Assembly: GCA_964017045.1 (NCBI GenBank)
Contig: OZ024810.1
Coordinates: 8,053,562 to 8,117,561 of the forward strand
Source of the DNA: Omphiscola glabra
Lineage: Eukaryota > Mollusca > Gastropoda > Lymnaeidae
DNA: 64,000 nucleotides
Direction: 5' to 3'
This document shows positions 1-12,800 of this stretch, one piece after another. The notes under the pieces are model-generated. The model worked only from the letters and a program-made list of their open reading frames with translations, was not told the origin of the DNA and did no database searches. The first letter of the stretch is position 1, and each line of letters opens with the position of its first letter. The translations under genes and the position numbers were made by a program.

Positions 1-317
1 GGGTGACAACATTACACATTAGCACTCTGCACTAATAGTCATGCACACCAAATACAATACATAAAATGTAACTGTTCATCTACATTCTTGAAACTGGGCG
101 AGAATAAAAGTAAAAATTTACACAATTCACATTTCAAGTGGCCGACTCTTTCGCTTCACCTTCATCAGTCTGACTTCTAGAACTAACCACACTGACCTCT
201 CTCTCGGCACCCATCTCTGGAACTAACATCAACTTCACTTTCATCTCGCTCACACACCTGAAATGCAGGCACACCTGTTTATTGTTCGTCACATTTCATC
301 CTACTATCACAAATCAA
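1..317. other. Unassigned sequence, probably intronic
   Basis: No exon-like or repeat structure is visible. It probably belongs to the obscurin/UNC-89 intron that precedes the first exon in this window. Confidence 0.4.
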
Positions 318-3127
318 CATAGCACCACAACTCAGCCTCACATAGACATAACACCACCACTCAGCCTCACATTGACATAACACCACCACTCAGCCTCACA
401 TAGACATAACACCACCACTCAGCCTCACATCGACATAACACCACCACTCAGGCTCACATAGACATAACACCACCACTCAGCCTCACATTGACATAACACC
501 ACCACCCAGCCTCACATAGACATAACACCACCACTCAGCCTCACATAGACATAACACCACCACTCACACATTGACATAACACCACCACTCAGCCTCACAT
601 CTACATAACACCACCACTCAGCCTCACATCGACATAACACCACCACTCAGCCTCACATCGACATAACACCACCACTCAGCCTCACATAGACATAACACCA
701 CCACTCAGCCTCACATCGACATAACACCACCACTCAGCCTCACATAGACATAACACCACCACTCAGCCTCACATTGACATAACACCACCACTCAGCCTCA
801 CATCGACATAACACCACCACTCAGCCTCACATCGACATAACACCACCACTCAGCCTCACATCGACATAACACCACCACTCAGCCTCACATCGACATAACA
901 CCACCACTCAGCCTCACATAGACATAACACCACCACTCAGCCTCACATCGACATAACACCACCACTCAGCCTCACATAGACATAACACCACCACTCAGCC
1001 TCACATTGACATAACACCACCACTCAGCCTCACATCGACATAACACCACCACTCAGCCTCACATCGACATAACACCACCACTCAGACTCACATCGACATA
1101 ACACCACCACTCAGCCTCACATCGACATAACACCACCACTCAGCCTCACATAGACATAACACCACCACTCAGCCTCACATAGACATAACACCACCACTCA
1201 GCCTCACATAGACATAACACCACCACTCAGCCTCACATAGACATAACACCACCACTCAGCCTCACATCGACATAACACCACCACTCAGCCTCACATAGAC
1301 ATAACACCACCACTCAGCCTCACATTGACATAACACCACCACTCAGCCTCACATCGACATAACACCACCACTCAGCCTCACATCGACATAACACCACCAC
1401 TCAGCCTCACATCGACATAACACCACCACTCAGCCTCACATTGACATAACACCACCACTCAGCCTCACATCGACATAACACCACCACTCAGCCTCACATC
1501 GACATAACACCACCACTCAGCCTCACATCGACATAACACCACCACTCAGCCTCACATCGACATAACACCACCACTCAGCCTCACATCGACATAACACCAC
1601 CACTCAGCCTCACATCGACATAACACCACCACTCAGCCTCACATCGACATAACACCACCACTCAGCCTCACATCGACATAACACCACCACTCAGCCTCAC
1701 ATTGACATAACACCACCACTCAGCCTCACATCGACATAACACCACCACTCAGCCTCACATCGACATAACACCACCACTCAGCCTCACATCGACATAACAC
1801 CACCACTCAGCCTCACATCGACATAACACCACCACTCAGCCTCACATCGACATAACACCACCACTCTGCCTCACATAGACATAACACCACCACTCAGCCT
1901 CACATCGACATAACACCACCACTCAGCCTCACATTGACATAACACCACCACTCAGCCTCACATCGACATAACACCACCACTCAGCCTCACATCGACATAA
2001 CACCACCACTCAGCCTCACATCGACATAACACCACCACTCAGCCTCACATCGACATAACACCACCACTCAGCCTCACATCGACATAACACCACCACTCAG
2101 CCTCACATTGACATAACACCACCACTCAGCCTCACATAGACATAACACCACCACTCAGCCTCACATCGACATAACACCACCACTCAGCCTCACATCGACA
2201 TAACACCACCACTCAGCCTCACATCGACATAACACCACCACTCAGCCTCACATCGACATAACACCACCACTCAGCCTCACATCGACATAACACCACCACT
2301 CAGCCTCACATTGACATAACACCACCACTCTGCCTCACATAGACATAACACCACCACTCAGCCTCACATCGACATAACACCACCACTCAGCCTCACATCG
2401 ACATAACACCACCACTCAGCCTCACATCGACATAACACCACCACTCAGCCTCACATTGACATAACACCACCACTCAGCCTCACATCGACATAACACCACC
2501 ACTCAGCCTCACATCGACATAACACCACCACTCAGCCTCACATCGACATAACACCACCACTCAGCCTCACATCGACATAACACCACCACTCAGCCTCACA
2601 TCGACATAACACCACCACTCTGCCTCACATCGACATAACACCACCACTCTGCCTCACATCGACATAACACCACCACTCAGCCTCACATCGACATAACACC
2701 ACCACTCAGCCTCACATCGACATAACACCACCACTCAGCCTCACATCGACATAACACCACCACTCAGCCTCACATCGACATAACACCACCACTCAGCCTC
2801 ACATTGACATAACACCACCACTCAGCCTCACATCGACATAACACCACCACTCAGCCTCACATCGACATAACACCACCACTCAGCCTCACATTGACATAAC
2901 ACCACCACTCAGCCTCACATTGACATAACACCACCACTCAGCCTCACATCGACATAACACCACCACTCAGCCTCACATCGACATAACACCACCACTCAGC
3001 CTCACATCGACATAACACCACCACTCAGCCTCACATCGACATAACACCACCACTCAGCCTCACATTGACATAACACCACCACTCAGCCTCACATTGACAT
3101 AACACCACCACTCAGCCTCACATAAAC
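318..3127. repeat. 29-bp minisatellite, about 97 copies
   Basis: Unit core CTCACATCGACATAACACC then ACCACTCAGC. Copies are nearly identical except for one position set, read as CATCGAC, CATAGAC or CATTGAC; rare CTCTGC and CAGGCTC variants occur. One copy is shortened near 565. It lies in the presumed intron upstream of kinase 1. Confidence 0.97.
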
Positions 3128-4069
3128 AATCACAACAAGTAGTCACAAAACAGTGAGTCTCATTCCTTGACAACAGTACTTGTGTATTCGCTGGTTGATT
3201 TAAGAGATGAATAAAGATGTCTTTACTTAATGGACAAAGAAAAAAGCCAATGCCCCATTATTTATACATATATTGTTGAATTCAGTGTCGTGAGATATTT
3301 TCACATCATAGCATTTGATTCCCTTTTAATTTTAACCATTAAAAAATATTTTTAAAAGCCCTAAATGACAAGGTGCCAAAAGGCATACCTAAATTTGAAC
3401 TGGTTGACTATGAAAAGAAATAGTGTTCAGGCAGGAATTACTATGTAGGCTTTTGATATTCATAATCTGAGATAATTCTGGCCTAAAGTGCTTAGGAGTT
3501 GGATCTATCAATTTTTATATAAATATATACAGGGAAAGAGAAGAAAGAGAGAAATAATAGATAATCTATTTATCTTAGCTCTTTTGGCATTCCATGCAAA
3601 CACTGTTTCTCAGGGGGATTTAAGGAAGTTCATCCATTTATTTGACTGATTAAAATTATACAACTAACAGATACCTCAGGAATATTCGATCTTTTAAAAA
3701 GATTTACATTTTCATTCAGTCACATATTTGAATTCATTCATAAATATTTTTCAAAAAGTTTTTTTTTTAAATATTCTTTTTTTATATATATATTTTTTAT
3801 TGCTAGTCTAATATACATTAAGTACAATTTTACACAAGCAAATATTTTTTTTGAAACTGACTCTTGAATTTTTGGAAGATGTTATTATGAAACTTTAATT
3901 TTCATAATTTTTGGTGTCAGGAAACTCAAACAAGTTAATAATTTTGGAGCATATTATTAATAAATCAGTGCGTTCTGCTGATGTTTACCATTGGTTCAGC
4001 ATTTGGTTTAACTCAACATTAGGGAATATTTTTTCATCAAAGATATCTTTTATCCATTCAATATCTCAG
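3128..4069. other. AT-rich intron sequence before the first kinase exon
   Basis: Very AT-rich with no exon signature. It ends in the acceptor ATATCTCAG at 4069. Confidence 0.5.
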
Positions 4070-6896
4070 AGGTCGTCACAGCATTATACGGCGTGTGATT
4101 GAGAAGTCAAGTGGGGAAGAATTTGCTGCTAAATTTACTTTTGTCCGTGGAGAGAGTGACAAAGATTTCTTCCGCCAAGAGCTGGATGCCTTACTTAAGC
4201 AGACGGGGGAAAACGTTGTTCAACTCCATGATGCATATGAAACGCAACGGCAGCTTATCATAGTTGAGGAAATGTATCCTCTTGTTCTGACCAATGAGTC
4301 ATTTTGAAGCCTATAAAATTAAAGAACTAAAGAGATGTCAGGCACTCATTAAACAAACTTACATAAGATCTCCTGCTATTGGCAGACTCTGAAAAGTATT
4401 ACATTCAATTTTCTGGCCTAAATTGAGTAAGAGAAATAAGATAAAACTGTTAAAATTTACTGCACTTTACGGACTATAAGACGCATTTTTTCTTCAAAAA
4501 ATTGCCTCCAAAATTCAGGTGCATCTGATCCTCGAAATTAATATAAAATTGATAAAAATGTAATTTTTAAAAAATATTGCTTAAAAAATAAGGTGCGTCT
4601 TATAGTCCGTAGCGTCTTATAGGTGTAAAATACAGTACATAAAAGTTAAGCTGTAATGTCAAAAGTAAAACAAGTATTTATATATAATCTTACATAAAAT
4701 ATTTCGTTGGATAAAAAAAATATAGATTCCTTTTTTAAAAATAACTGGTTCCCATTTGAACATTTTCAAACTCAGACAACATTGTCTTAACTTTAATAAG
4801 AGTAAAAGGGGGCAACTTACTGGACCTGGCATCTGAGGATGACAGCTGGACAGAGGACAAGGCGGCCAGAATAATACGATCACTTCTCCAGGCTCTAAAA
4901 GATGTCCACAAGACAAATGTCATTCACCTTGACATTGAGGTAGACAGATGTCTTTGATGTCAGCAGAGTTCAACATTGCTAGTTTATTATTTTATACACT
5001 TTAAAATCTCATTCTTTCATTGTGGTTTTAATAAAAATTTTGTATACATCACTATTTTCTTTTATATACATTTTTAAATTTCATTGTGAACATTTTGTAA
5101 GTCGGTGGAGAAAGTATACTATTTGTTGTGTAAATAACGGCTTCTACTCGAGGAATTTGGAATTAAAATTTAAATAAAATAAAATTAATTTCTAATTTTT
5201 TAGAAATAATAATTTATTTTCAATTCAGCCTACAAATCTGAGGTTTAAAAAACCTGGCTATGAAGGCTTGCGCCTGATTGACTTTGGGTTTGCCAGGAAG
5301 GTTCCGCTGACAGGTGATATTAACTTCAACTATGGAACGCCAGACTTTTGCTCCCCTGAGGCTGTTGACAATGAACCTGTGACTTCCGCTTCTGACATCT
5401 GGGCAGTGGGTGTCATAACTCATTTACTGTAAGCTCTCCATGGTGTCTTATTTCAAATTATTTTATATAGATTTAACAATCATAATCTATGAAATTGTTT
5501 TTGCCATATAACTCATTTTCTTATCTTAATTTTTTTTAATTCAAAGAATAAAACAACTAATACCAATTATGTCTGGTTTTTTTCCAACCATTTTTTTATT
5601 TGTGATTTCAGCCTAACAGGCATGACACCATTTATTGGTGACTCTGTGTCTGATGTTTTAGCACAGATTCAAACCTGCCAGTTAAGCCTTGATGGCTCTC
5701 TCTTCTCAGAGTTTACACCAAGTGCTGCAGACTTTATCTCCAGGATTTTGATCAGGGATGCAAAGTAAGATTGTAGCATTTTATCAATAATTACTTGTGT
5801 GCTTCAAATTTTGGTTGAGAGAGAATTATTTTAAAGTATCAGACCTGGTAACACGATTTCATCTTACAATGCATGATTTCAAGATGCCAAGAACTGTCAG
5901 AACAAGGATTTTAAGTGACTGTGTTAATAAAAATACAGCAACATTAGATTTCAACATATTTTATAGGATCTGGAAGGAACTTTGAAATCTATTTATAGAA
6001 TGCACAAAATTATGTACGATTTTAACAGCCCTGTTTGGTTCCAACACCACTCCTCGTCCCCCATTTACAGCTTGTGGTAGTTGACAGACTATAATATATT
6101 AACTGGAAATAAAACTGATGATGTTTATTTTTTTCCAAATCGGCTTTTTACACAAAAAATCGAACTCAAGTGACTTTATAGGCTTTGAGGTCCTCCTTTG
6201 TCTATTAATTCTTGTGTCTATAAATTTTATTTGATGCTAAACATCAGAGACTTTATTTTGACCAGTGACAGACTATAACATTGTGATCTGCACATGAAAC
6301 CAAAAAATATTAATTGGTATCTGCAGAACAAAGCACCTGCAGAATGCTATGTAAATGTCAGTCATCCACTTTTGGAAGTGACCTTTTTTTTTTACATCAG
6401 GTTAACTTGATGAGCAATGATAGTAGTTATTGTATACATAACACTGTATGTTTCATTGTTTACTATTAAGATAATGTTTTGTAACTTTTAAGACAATATT
6501 GAATGATTTAAGGAGTTTGAGGGTAACAAGTTAGATTATTAATAATTGTTTTTTAAAGATAGTGAATGTTTTCATTTAGTCATTAAAAATGTATGGATTA
6601 AAAGAAAATTTCTCTCTTTAAAAAATGATGATAGTAGACATATGGTATTCATTAAAAATAGAGACACGTCCTTATGGTGAAGAGTTTTTCTTTCATTTGT
6701 AAACAATAATTTCATCTACATTTTAAGAATTAGAATAACCTTCTCTAGCTTCATCTTATTTTATCCTCACTTCAGGACTCGTCTGTCACTGGATGCCTGT
6801 CTGGCCCACGACTGGCTAAAAGTCGCTGACAAAAAAGATTCAAAGAAAATTGATAACAGTCGCCTGAAATCATTCCGGGAGAGGACATTAGCCACT
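4070..6896 (+). CDS. unc-89: Kinase domain 1 (PK1) of the obscurin/UNC-89-like protein, five exons
   Basis: The first exon encodes the N-lobe. GRHSIIRRV matches a glycine-loop end, FAAKF carries the ATP-binding lysine, and RQELDAL fits helix C with its glutamate. The second exon ends with the catalytic loop HLDIE, continued in the third exon as PTNLRF. The third exon has the DFG motif (LIDFGFAR), GTPDFCSPE as the APE-type motif, and SASDIWAVGV for helix F. The fourth and fifth exons give the C-lobe, ending RDAKTRLSLDACLAHDWLK. The aspartates of HxD and DFG, the metal-binding asparagine and the VAIK-type lysine are present. The lysine of HRDLKPEN is replaced by glutamate (HLDIEPTN). It could be weakly active or a scaffold. 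Family members are titin/twitchin-type kinases (CAMK group). Confidence 0.9.
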
Positions 6897-9800
6897 GTGA
6901 GTTTCTTGCGCTAGAATGTATAGAATATTGTGATAAATTATGTTTCCCTTACATTGACACCTTTATAGGGTCAAAGGGACAAAATCATGTTGTGTTCCAT
7001 GAAGAGATTATATACTAAACAGTTATAAAATCTATAAACCAGTCGCATAACTGCCATGAAATATTAAATACATCCAATTAGGTTCTTTAAAATAAAGATG
7101 TGCTAAGGGGCAACTATCCTCTGGTTTTTCTTTGACACTCGTGGATGTTTCTTTTCACCAGCGAAACTCCAATGCCGTTAAAACCATTGCCAATTTGAAG
7201 AGCCTGAAGCGTTTGCTGGAAGGACCATTCCAACTTCAAGGGCTGCAGCCTGCAACTGATCCACAGACAGGGGAGATCATCTTGCCAGATTCTGAGAGCT
7301 ACGGTCAGTACCTGGACGAGGAGTCCTGGTTTGACTGGCAGTTCAGACACCAACAAGGGCCCAATGCTGACCAGGCCCTGGCTAAGGGTGAAGGAACGAA
7401 GACAAGAACAATCAAAATTCCTGCGGTCAGTGACCAGTCAGCTAAAGATGAAGATACACAAGACAAGGGCAGGTAAGAGTTATTAGCTGTTAGTACAAAC
7501 ATTGCCAATAATTGGTTGAATAGATCCCCATTTTAGCAACTTAATTTTTTAATTTAAATGTTTTTTAAAAAATAATGTGATCATCTCATTCAGCATTGTA
7601 TAATAAAAAATGTAAAGAAACTTATGTTCATACATTTAAAACACAAGGAATTAGAAGAGTGAACAATAAGATACTATCTCTACAGATATCTGATAACACA
7701 TGCCAGATGGTGGAAAACATGCTTAAAGAATGTCAAGAGAAAATAAGTTATCTCTGTTTACAGTTTAAAATAGCTTTTTAGTATTTATAAGAGTTAGGCC
7801 TATAAGACTTTTTCTCATTATCTCTGTCATGCAGAATTTCAAAATCGGAATGTTTATAGTTTAAAAATAATGGGATACAGAAATGAATGTTCAATAAATA
7901 ATCATGTGTTTAAATCATATGTTTAAATCATGTGTTTAATGATCAGGGTCTTGGAAATAGAAAAAGGAGAAATACCCCCACCCATTGAGAAGGAACTGGA
8001 GTGGTTGGAGGGAGCTGGAGAAAGGAAAGAATCGCAGGAGCCTGATGAGGTCAGCCTGGCTTCCAAGAGGTCGTCAGTAGCCTCCATCTCACCAGAAGGT
8101 CAGTCTAGCTTTCAGTTCCAGGTGGTCACTTACTGTCTGTTTTCTGTGAGCATTTTATGAAAATTAGGCAGCGGCGTAGCTATCTCATTACGTGCGCCAC
8201 AGCATGGCTGTAGCTGCTATGGCTCTGTCTGACAAAAAATTTAAACCACAAGAAAAAACACATGCAAGGAACCGGCATCCTAAATCGTGAGATGACAAAA
8301 ACAAAATTAAGAATAGATTTTAAATGCCTGACAGGGTGTGTGCAGACCATTGCAGCAATCTATAAAAATGCATCAGATGATGTGCAGCATAGACAAGTTA
8401 TGTCAAACAGTAACAATGTTCTAATACAATATGATTCATTGTACTCAAGCTGTTGACTTTTTTTGTGTGTGTGAAATCCTACAATCTTAAACTCACCAGG
8501 TCCCATGTTTGCTGAGAAGCTCCATGACCTGGCATTCAGTGTTAACGACACAGTGATACTACGGTGTAAACTTGTGGGGGCTCATGCCCCCACCGTCGTG
8601 TGGTACAGAAATGAGGAACTTTTAAATGATGGGAGCAGACTGGAGGTAAATCACCTTGGACAGTTGTACTGAACTTTGTTACTGTAATACCTCAATGTCA
8701 TTAGATCAGTCTGTCCCAGGGCTGCATAGGTTAGTTAAATAATGATAGAGCACTCTGCCCCAGGGCTGCATAGGATAATTAAATAATGATAGAACAATCT
8801 GTCCCATGGCTGCATAGGATAATTAAATAATGATAGAACAATCTGTCCCATGGCTGCATAGGATAATTAAATAATGATAGAGCACTCTGCCCCATGGCTG
8901 CATAGGATAATTAAATAATGATAGAACAATTATTCCCAGGAAATAATGATAGAACAATCTGTCCCAGGGCTGCATAGGATAATTAATTAATGATTTCTTT
9001 TCTTTTCTTTAAGTGCAGCCTTATTGATAAACACATTGTTGAATAGCCTCAACAATAAAAAGCAAAGAAAATTCAACAGTTATACGTTACTTTCCACAAA
9101 CCGTATTAAATAATTTAGTTTTTTTTAATCGTGTACTGGGTGGCGTGTTAATGGAATCATTGTGTGGTCTTTAGTCATAACTCAGTAAATGGTCTTCTCA
9201 ATAAATTGTCTTCAAAACTAGATTCTCATTGACTGAGAGTTCATCCAACTTTGTTGACATTCGACCACTATCTTCACTTCCTGGCTAATTCATAATAAGT
9301 TAGCGTCATTAGAAGTCCAAAAAGTGTACACTAGGTAATCACCTTGGATGCTCTTCCGTCTTTCACAGATACATCTTGCTGAAGACGGGGAAGCCAGCCT
9401 CACGATAAAAAATGCCAAACCTTACGATGCAGGTGTTTACAAGTGTGTGGGTAGGACCAAATATGGGCGTGTGTCCAACAAGATGAGACTGGAGCTTGGA
9501 GGTGTGTGCAGAGTTTTTGGTATTGTTTCAGCTACAACATAACACACTTCTTATTTGTTGACATTTGGCTGTGAGCATTGCCACAGATATGAATATGTGA
9601 ATCACTAATGGGAGACAATTTATATGCTTAATACTTCTTGTATAACATAGAGAGTTTTGGGGCTTGAGATGAACTGGCCAATCAGAATGAATAATGGAAT
9701 GATAATAATAAAAGGAGAGAAGAGAGATAATAATAGAGTCAGATTGTTGATTTTTGTAGCAGGATTTTGATGATAAGTAAAAGAAAGTTATCTAATGTGG

Positions 9801-12800
9801 AAGTGTAATGGAAATGAAAATTGTGTTATATAATTCCAAGTATGTTTAAATTTTTGTGAAAGAAATTTATTATTGTGAATGTCGATATTAAAATCAGTCA
9901 TCGCCTCGGGTATTATTTAAAAAATATAACAGTGACATGGTTTTGATTTTATGGTGGCAGCGGTGGGATTCGAACATTGATACATGGCAACCAGCGAGAC
10001 CAAAAGCGGTTCAACAGCATGAAATTAAGTATTCTCATAAAGCAGCGTGAAGTTTGTTTAAATTAAGCTCACCGCCTCATCAGCTTTGTCAGCATTGAAA
10101 AAAAACTATTGCAATCCTAATGTACACTCATCTCCAGATGTTCCTGGACGACCTGGTCGGCCAGTGGTCAGTCAAGTGTCAGGCACAGAGGCACTGGTCA
10201 TCTGGGAGGCACCGGCATCGGCCGGTCACTCGGACATACTGTTTTACAAGGTGGACTACAGACAACAAGGTAACCAAATGTTACATAATCACTCAGAAAA
10301 ATTCCTGCTTCTGGAATTAAGAATGTACTGAATCCACTAATCGTTTATTACAAATTTTCACTTCTTCAACTGATTGGGACATGCTATTATTTTTCTGAAC
10401 AAAATTCCATGTGACGTGAGATATGTTTACAAAAGTCAGGTTTTGCATTTCATGTTTGTTGTTATTCTGTGCACTTCATGTTTGTTGTTACAATGTGCAC
10501 TTCATGTTTGTTGTAACACTGTGCACTTCATTTTTGTTGTAACACTGTGGACTTCATGTTTGCTGTAACACTGTGCACTTCATGTTTCTAATTGCGCTGT
10601 GCACTTCATGTTTGTTGTTGCAATTCAACATGAAAACATTCATGTCTGGTCCACTGATGCAGATCTCTTGCTCTGTTGGCAGATAAGGACAGGTGGACAT
10701 CAGGGACGTACACAAGTCTGGAGGCAGCCATTGTATCGAATCTCCTGCCAGAAACAAGATACAGGTTCAGAGTATCTGCCACCAACAGATTCGGATCTGG
10801 TCACTACAGCTGGGCGTCTGTGGAGATACAGACAAAGCTCAAAGGTTTGAATGAAGATATTTTAAAGTAGAATTAAACATTTCCATTTCTAATGTTATTT
10901 TTATTTTATCCAGCCAAGGCAGAAATAGAAAAAAATGGTGGATCCTAGAAAGAAAAAAAAAAAGAACCGTTGTAAACAAAATAAAAGCAATCTGTTCATT
11001 AAGTTTAGAAAATAATCAAAACAAATTATGAAGATGGTTTCAAGGGTGACCAAAGGCAGCTGAATCAAAATTTCCTATTAACGTAAAGAGAACTTGATCA
11101 TTTTTTGCAGGACATTAGCATTTGTTTAAAAATGTTGTGTTCTTTTTTATTTATTACTTTTTTTTTTTTTTTGCATCATTCGCATCCCCCATGCCATTGT
11201 AATATTTTTGTTCCGGATCTAACCCTGACAGGGACATTAAGTTTTTAACCTGTGACATAGAATTTTACTTTTTGCATTTGAGATACTGTGTGGCGGTGGT
11301 TCCGAACCTGTGTTTCATAAAGCCCTAAGGGCTCCTCTAGCACTTCTAAGGGGCTCCCCGGCCGAATCAGGGAATTTCTAAACAATGTTAACTTGTAAGA
11401 CATTGGGTTGGGCTATGGCACTCCCCCATAGAAAATGATTCTGAAAAGGGCTCTGCGCGTCAAAAAGGTTTGGAACCACTGGTGTATCAGGATGCTGAAA
11501 AAAATTCCTATTTTTATCCCAAGCCAAAATGGCTGCCGCTAACTCTCCTCAGTTTGCTGAAATTATTTACTTATTTACGTAAGCAACACCAATAAAAACT
11601 GACAGGTGATATCATTCAGAATTGATAAAGTGTTGCTCAAACTTCTGTCACATAAACGAAATTTTCTCATACTAATCTGTAATTTTTTTACATACATTAT
11701 CTCCTCTTTGTTTTTTCAGAAGCTTTGCCCATAACCTCAGATGAATTTTTCGATGTGACAAAACTGCGGGCCGTACAAGTCACAACCACACCCGTCCCAC
11801 CACCCGAGGCCGAACCTCCAACACAAGAGGAAGTCAAGCCTGCCCTTCAAACAGCTAATCCTGATGCAGTGTACAACATTGGTGAACTCCTGTACAAGTG
11901 AGTTCATAGGGATGAGCCCATTGAGTCTAATGGGACCCGGGAGCGAATGGCGGTGCTGCGTGTCCGGGTCCATTTTGACTATTGCTATTCAGATGTTATT
12001 TGTGGTAGTTTATTAAGTTTACAAACGTACAGTCCATTCAATTATCTTTCATTTGATACCTCATTTTGTCTTACAAACCCAACAATAATATTTTTAATTG
12101 TTTTTTTTTTAATCCCAACCTCTCACTTCTGGTACCAGGGTACAAATAGCCACTTCGATTAAATATTCCTTTACAAATTCATCATATTTTCATACTCCTA
12201 TGTTCTGCTCATTATTTCCATCCTTCCTGTAAACCCACTTCCTGGTGATATTCTACGTCTGCCTACTTACAACTTATATAGTCTTGTATTTAAAAATCTG
12301 TATAATTATTTGTCCCCATTCCCTTATTTCTGTTCCAGGGGCAAGTTTTATGAGGAGAAGAGACTGACCCTTCCATCTGATGGGGACAAGCCTTTCATCA
12401 TGAGGACAGTTCCACAAAAATCTGGCCTGGAGGAGTTTGAGCTGCTGAAGTCAATACGACACGAACGCCTGGTGAACCTGCACGCAGCATTCAGTGTAGG
12501 GGAGGTTATCCATCTAGTCTTAGAGCATACAGAGGGCGAGCACATTGCCCGCCACTTGTCACAGAGAAGAAAGTACACAGAGGACAGCGCTGCTTCTGTC
12601 ATCAGACAGGTAACATTCACTCTTTTGTATTTGTTACATGTTATGTCAACTGACGCAATCTCAGAAACACATGTATTAAAAAAACATTTCACAACATCCT
12701 TCATAATCGCCGTCAACTCACCATTTATGACAAACAATTACTGCAATAAGGATATTCACTGATTTCTACGTATGTTTGGTTAGCAGCTCAAGTATGCGTT

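Noticed and set aside
318..3127. Regular short direct repeats resembling a CRISPR array
   Set aside because: There are no unique spacers: units are contiguous head-to-tail copies, the locus is an intron of a split eukaryotic gene, and no cas genes are present.
12348..12737. 129-residue minus-strand open frame
   Set aside because: It is the antisense shadow of a kinase 2 exon with no domain or splice signals of its own.
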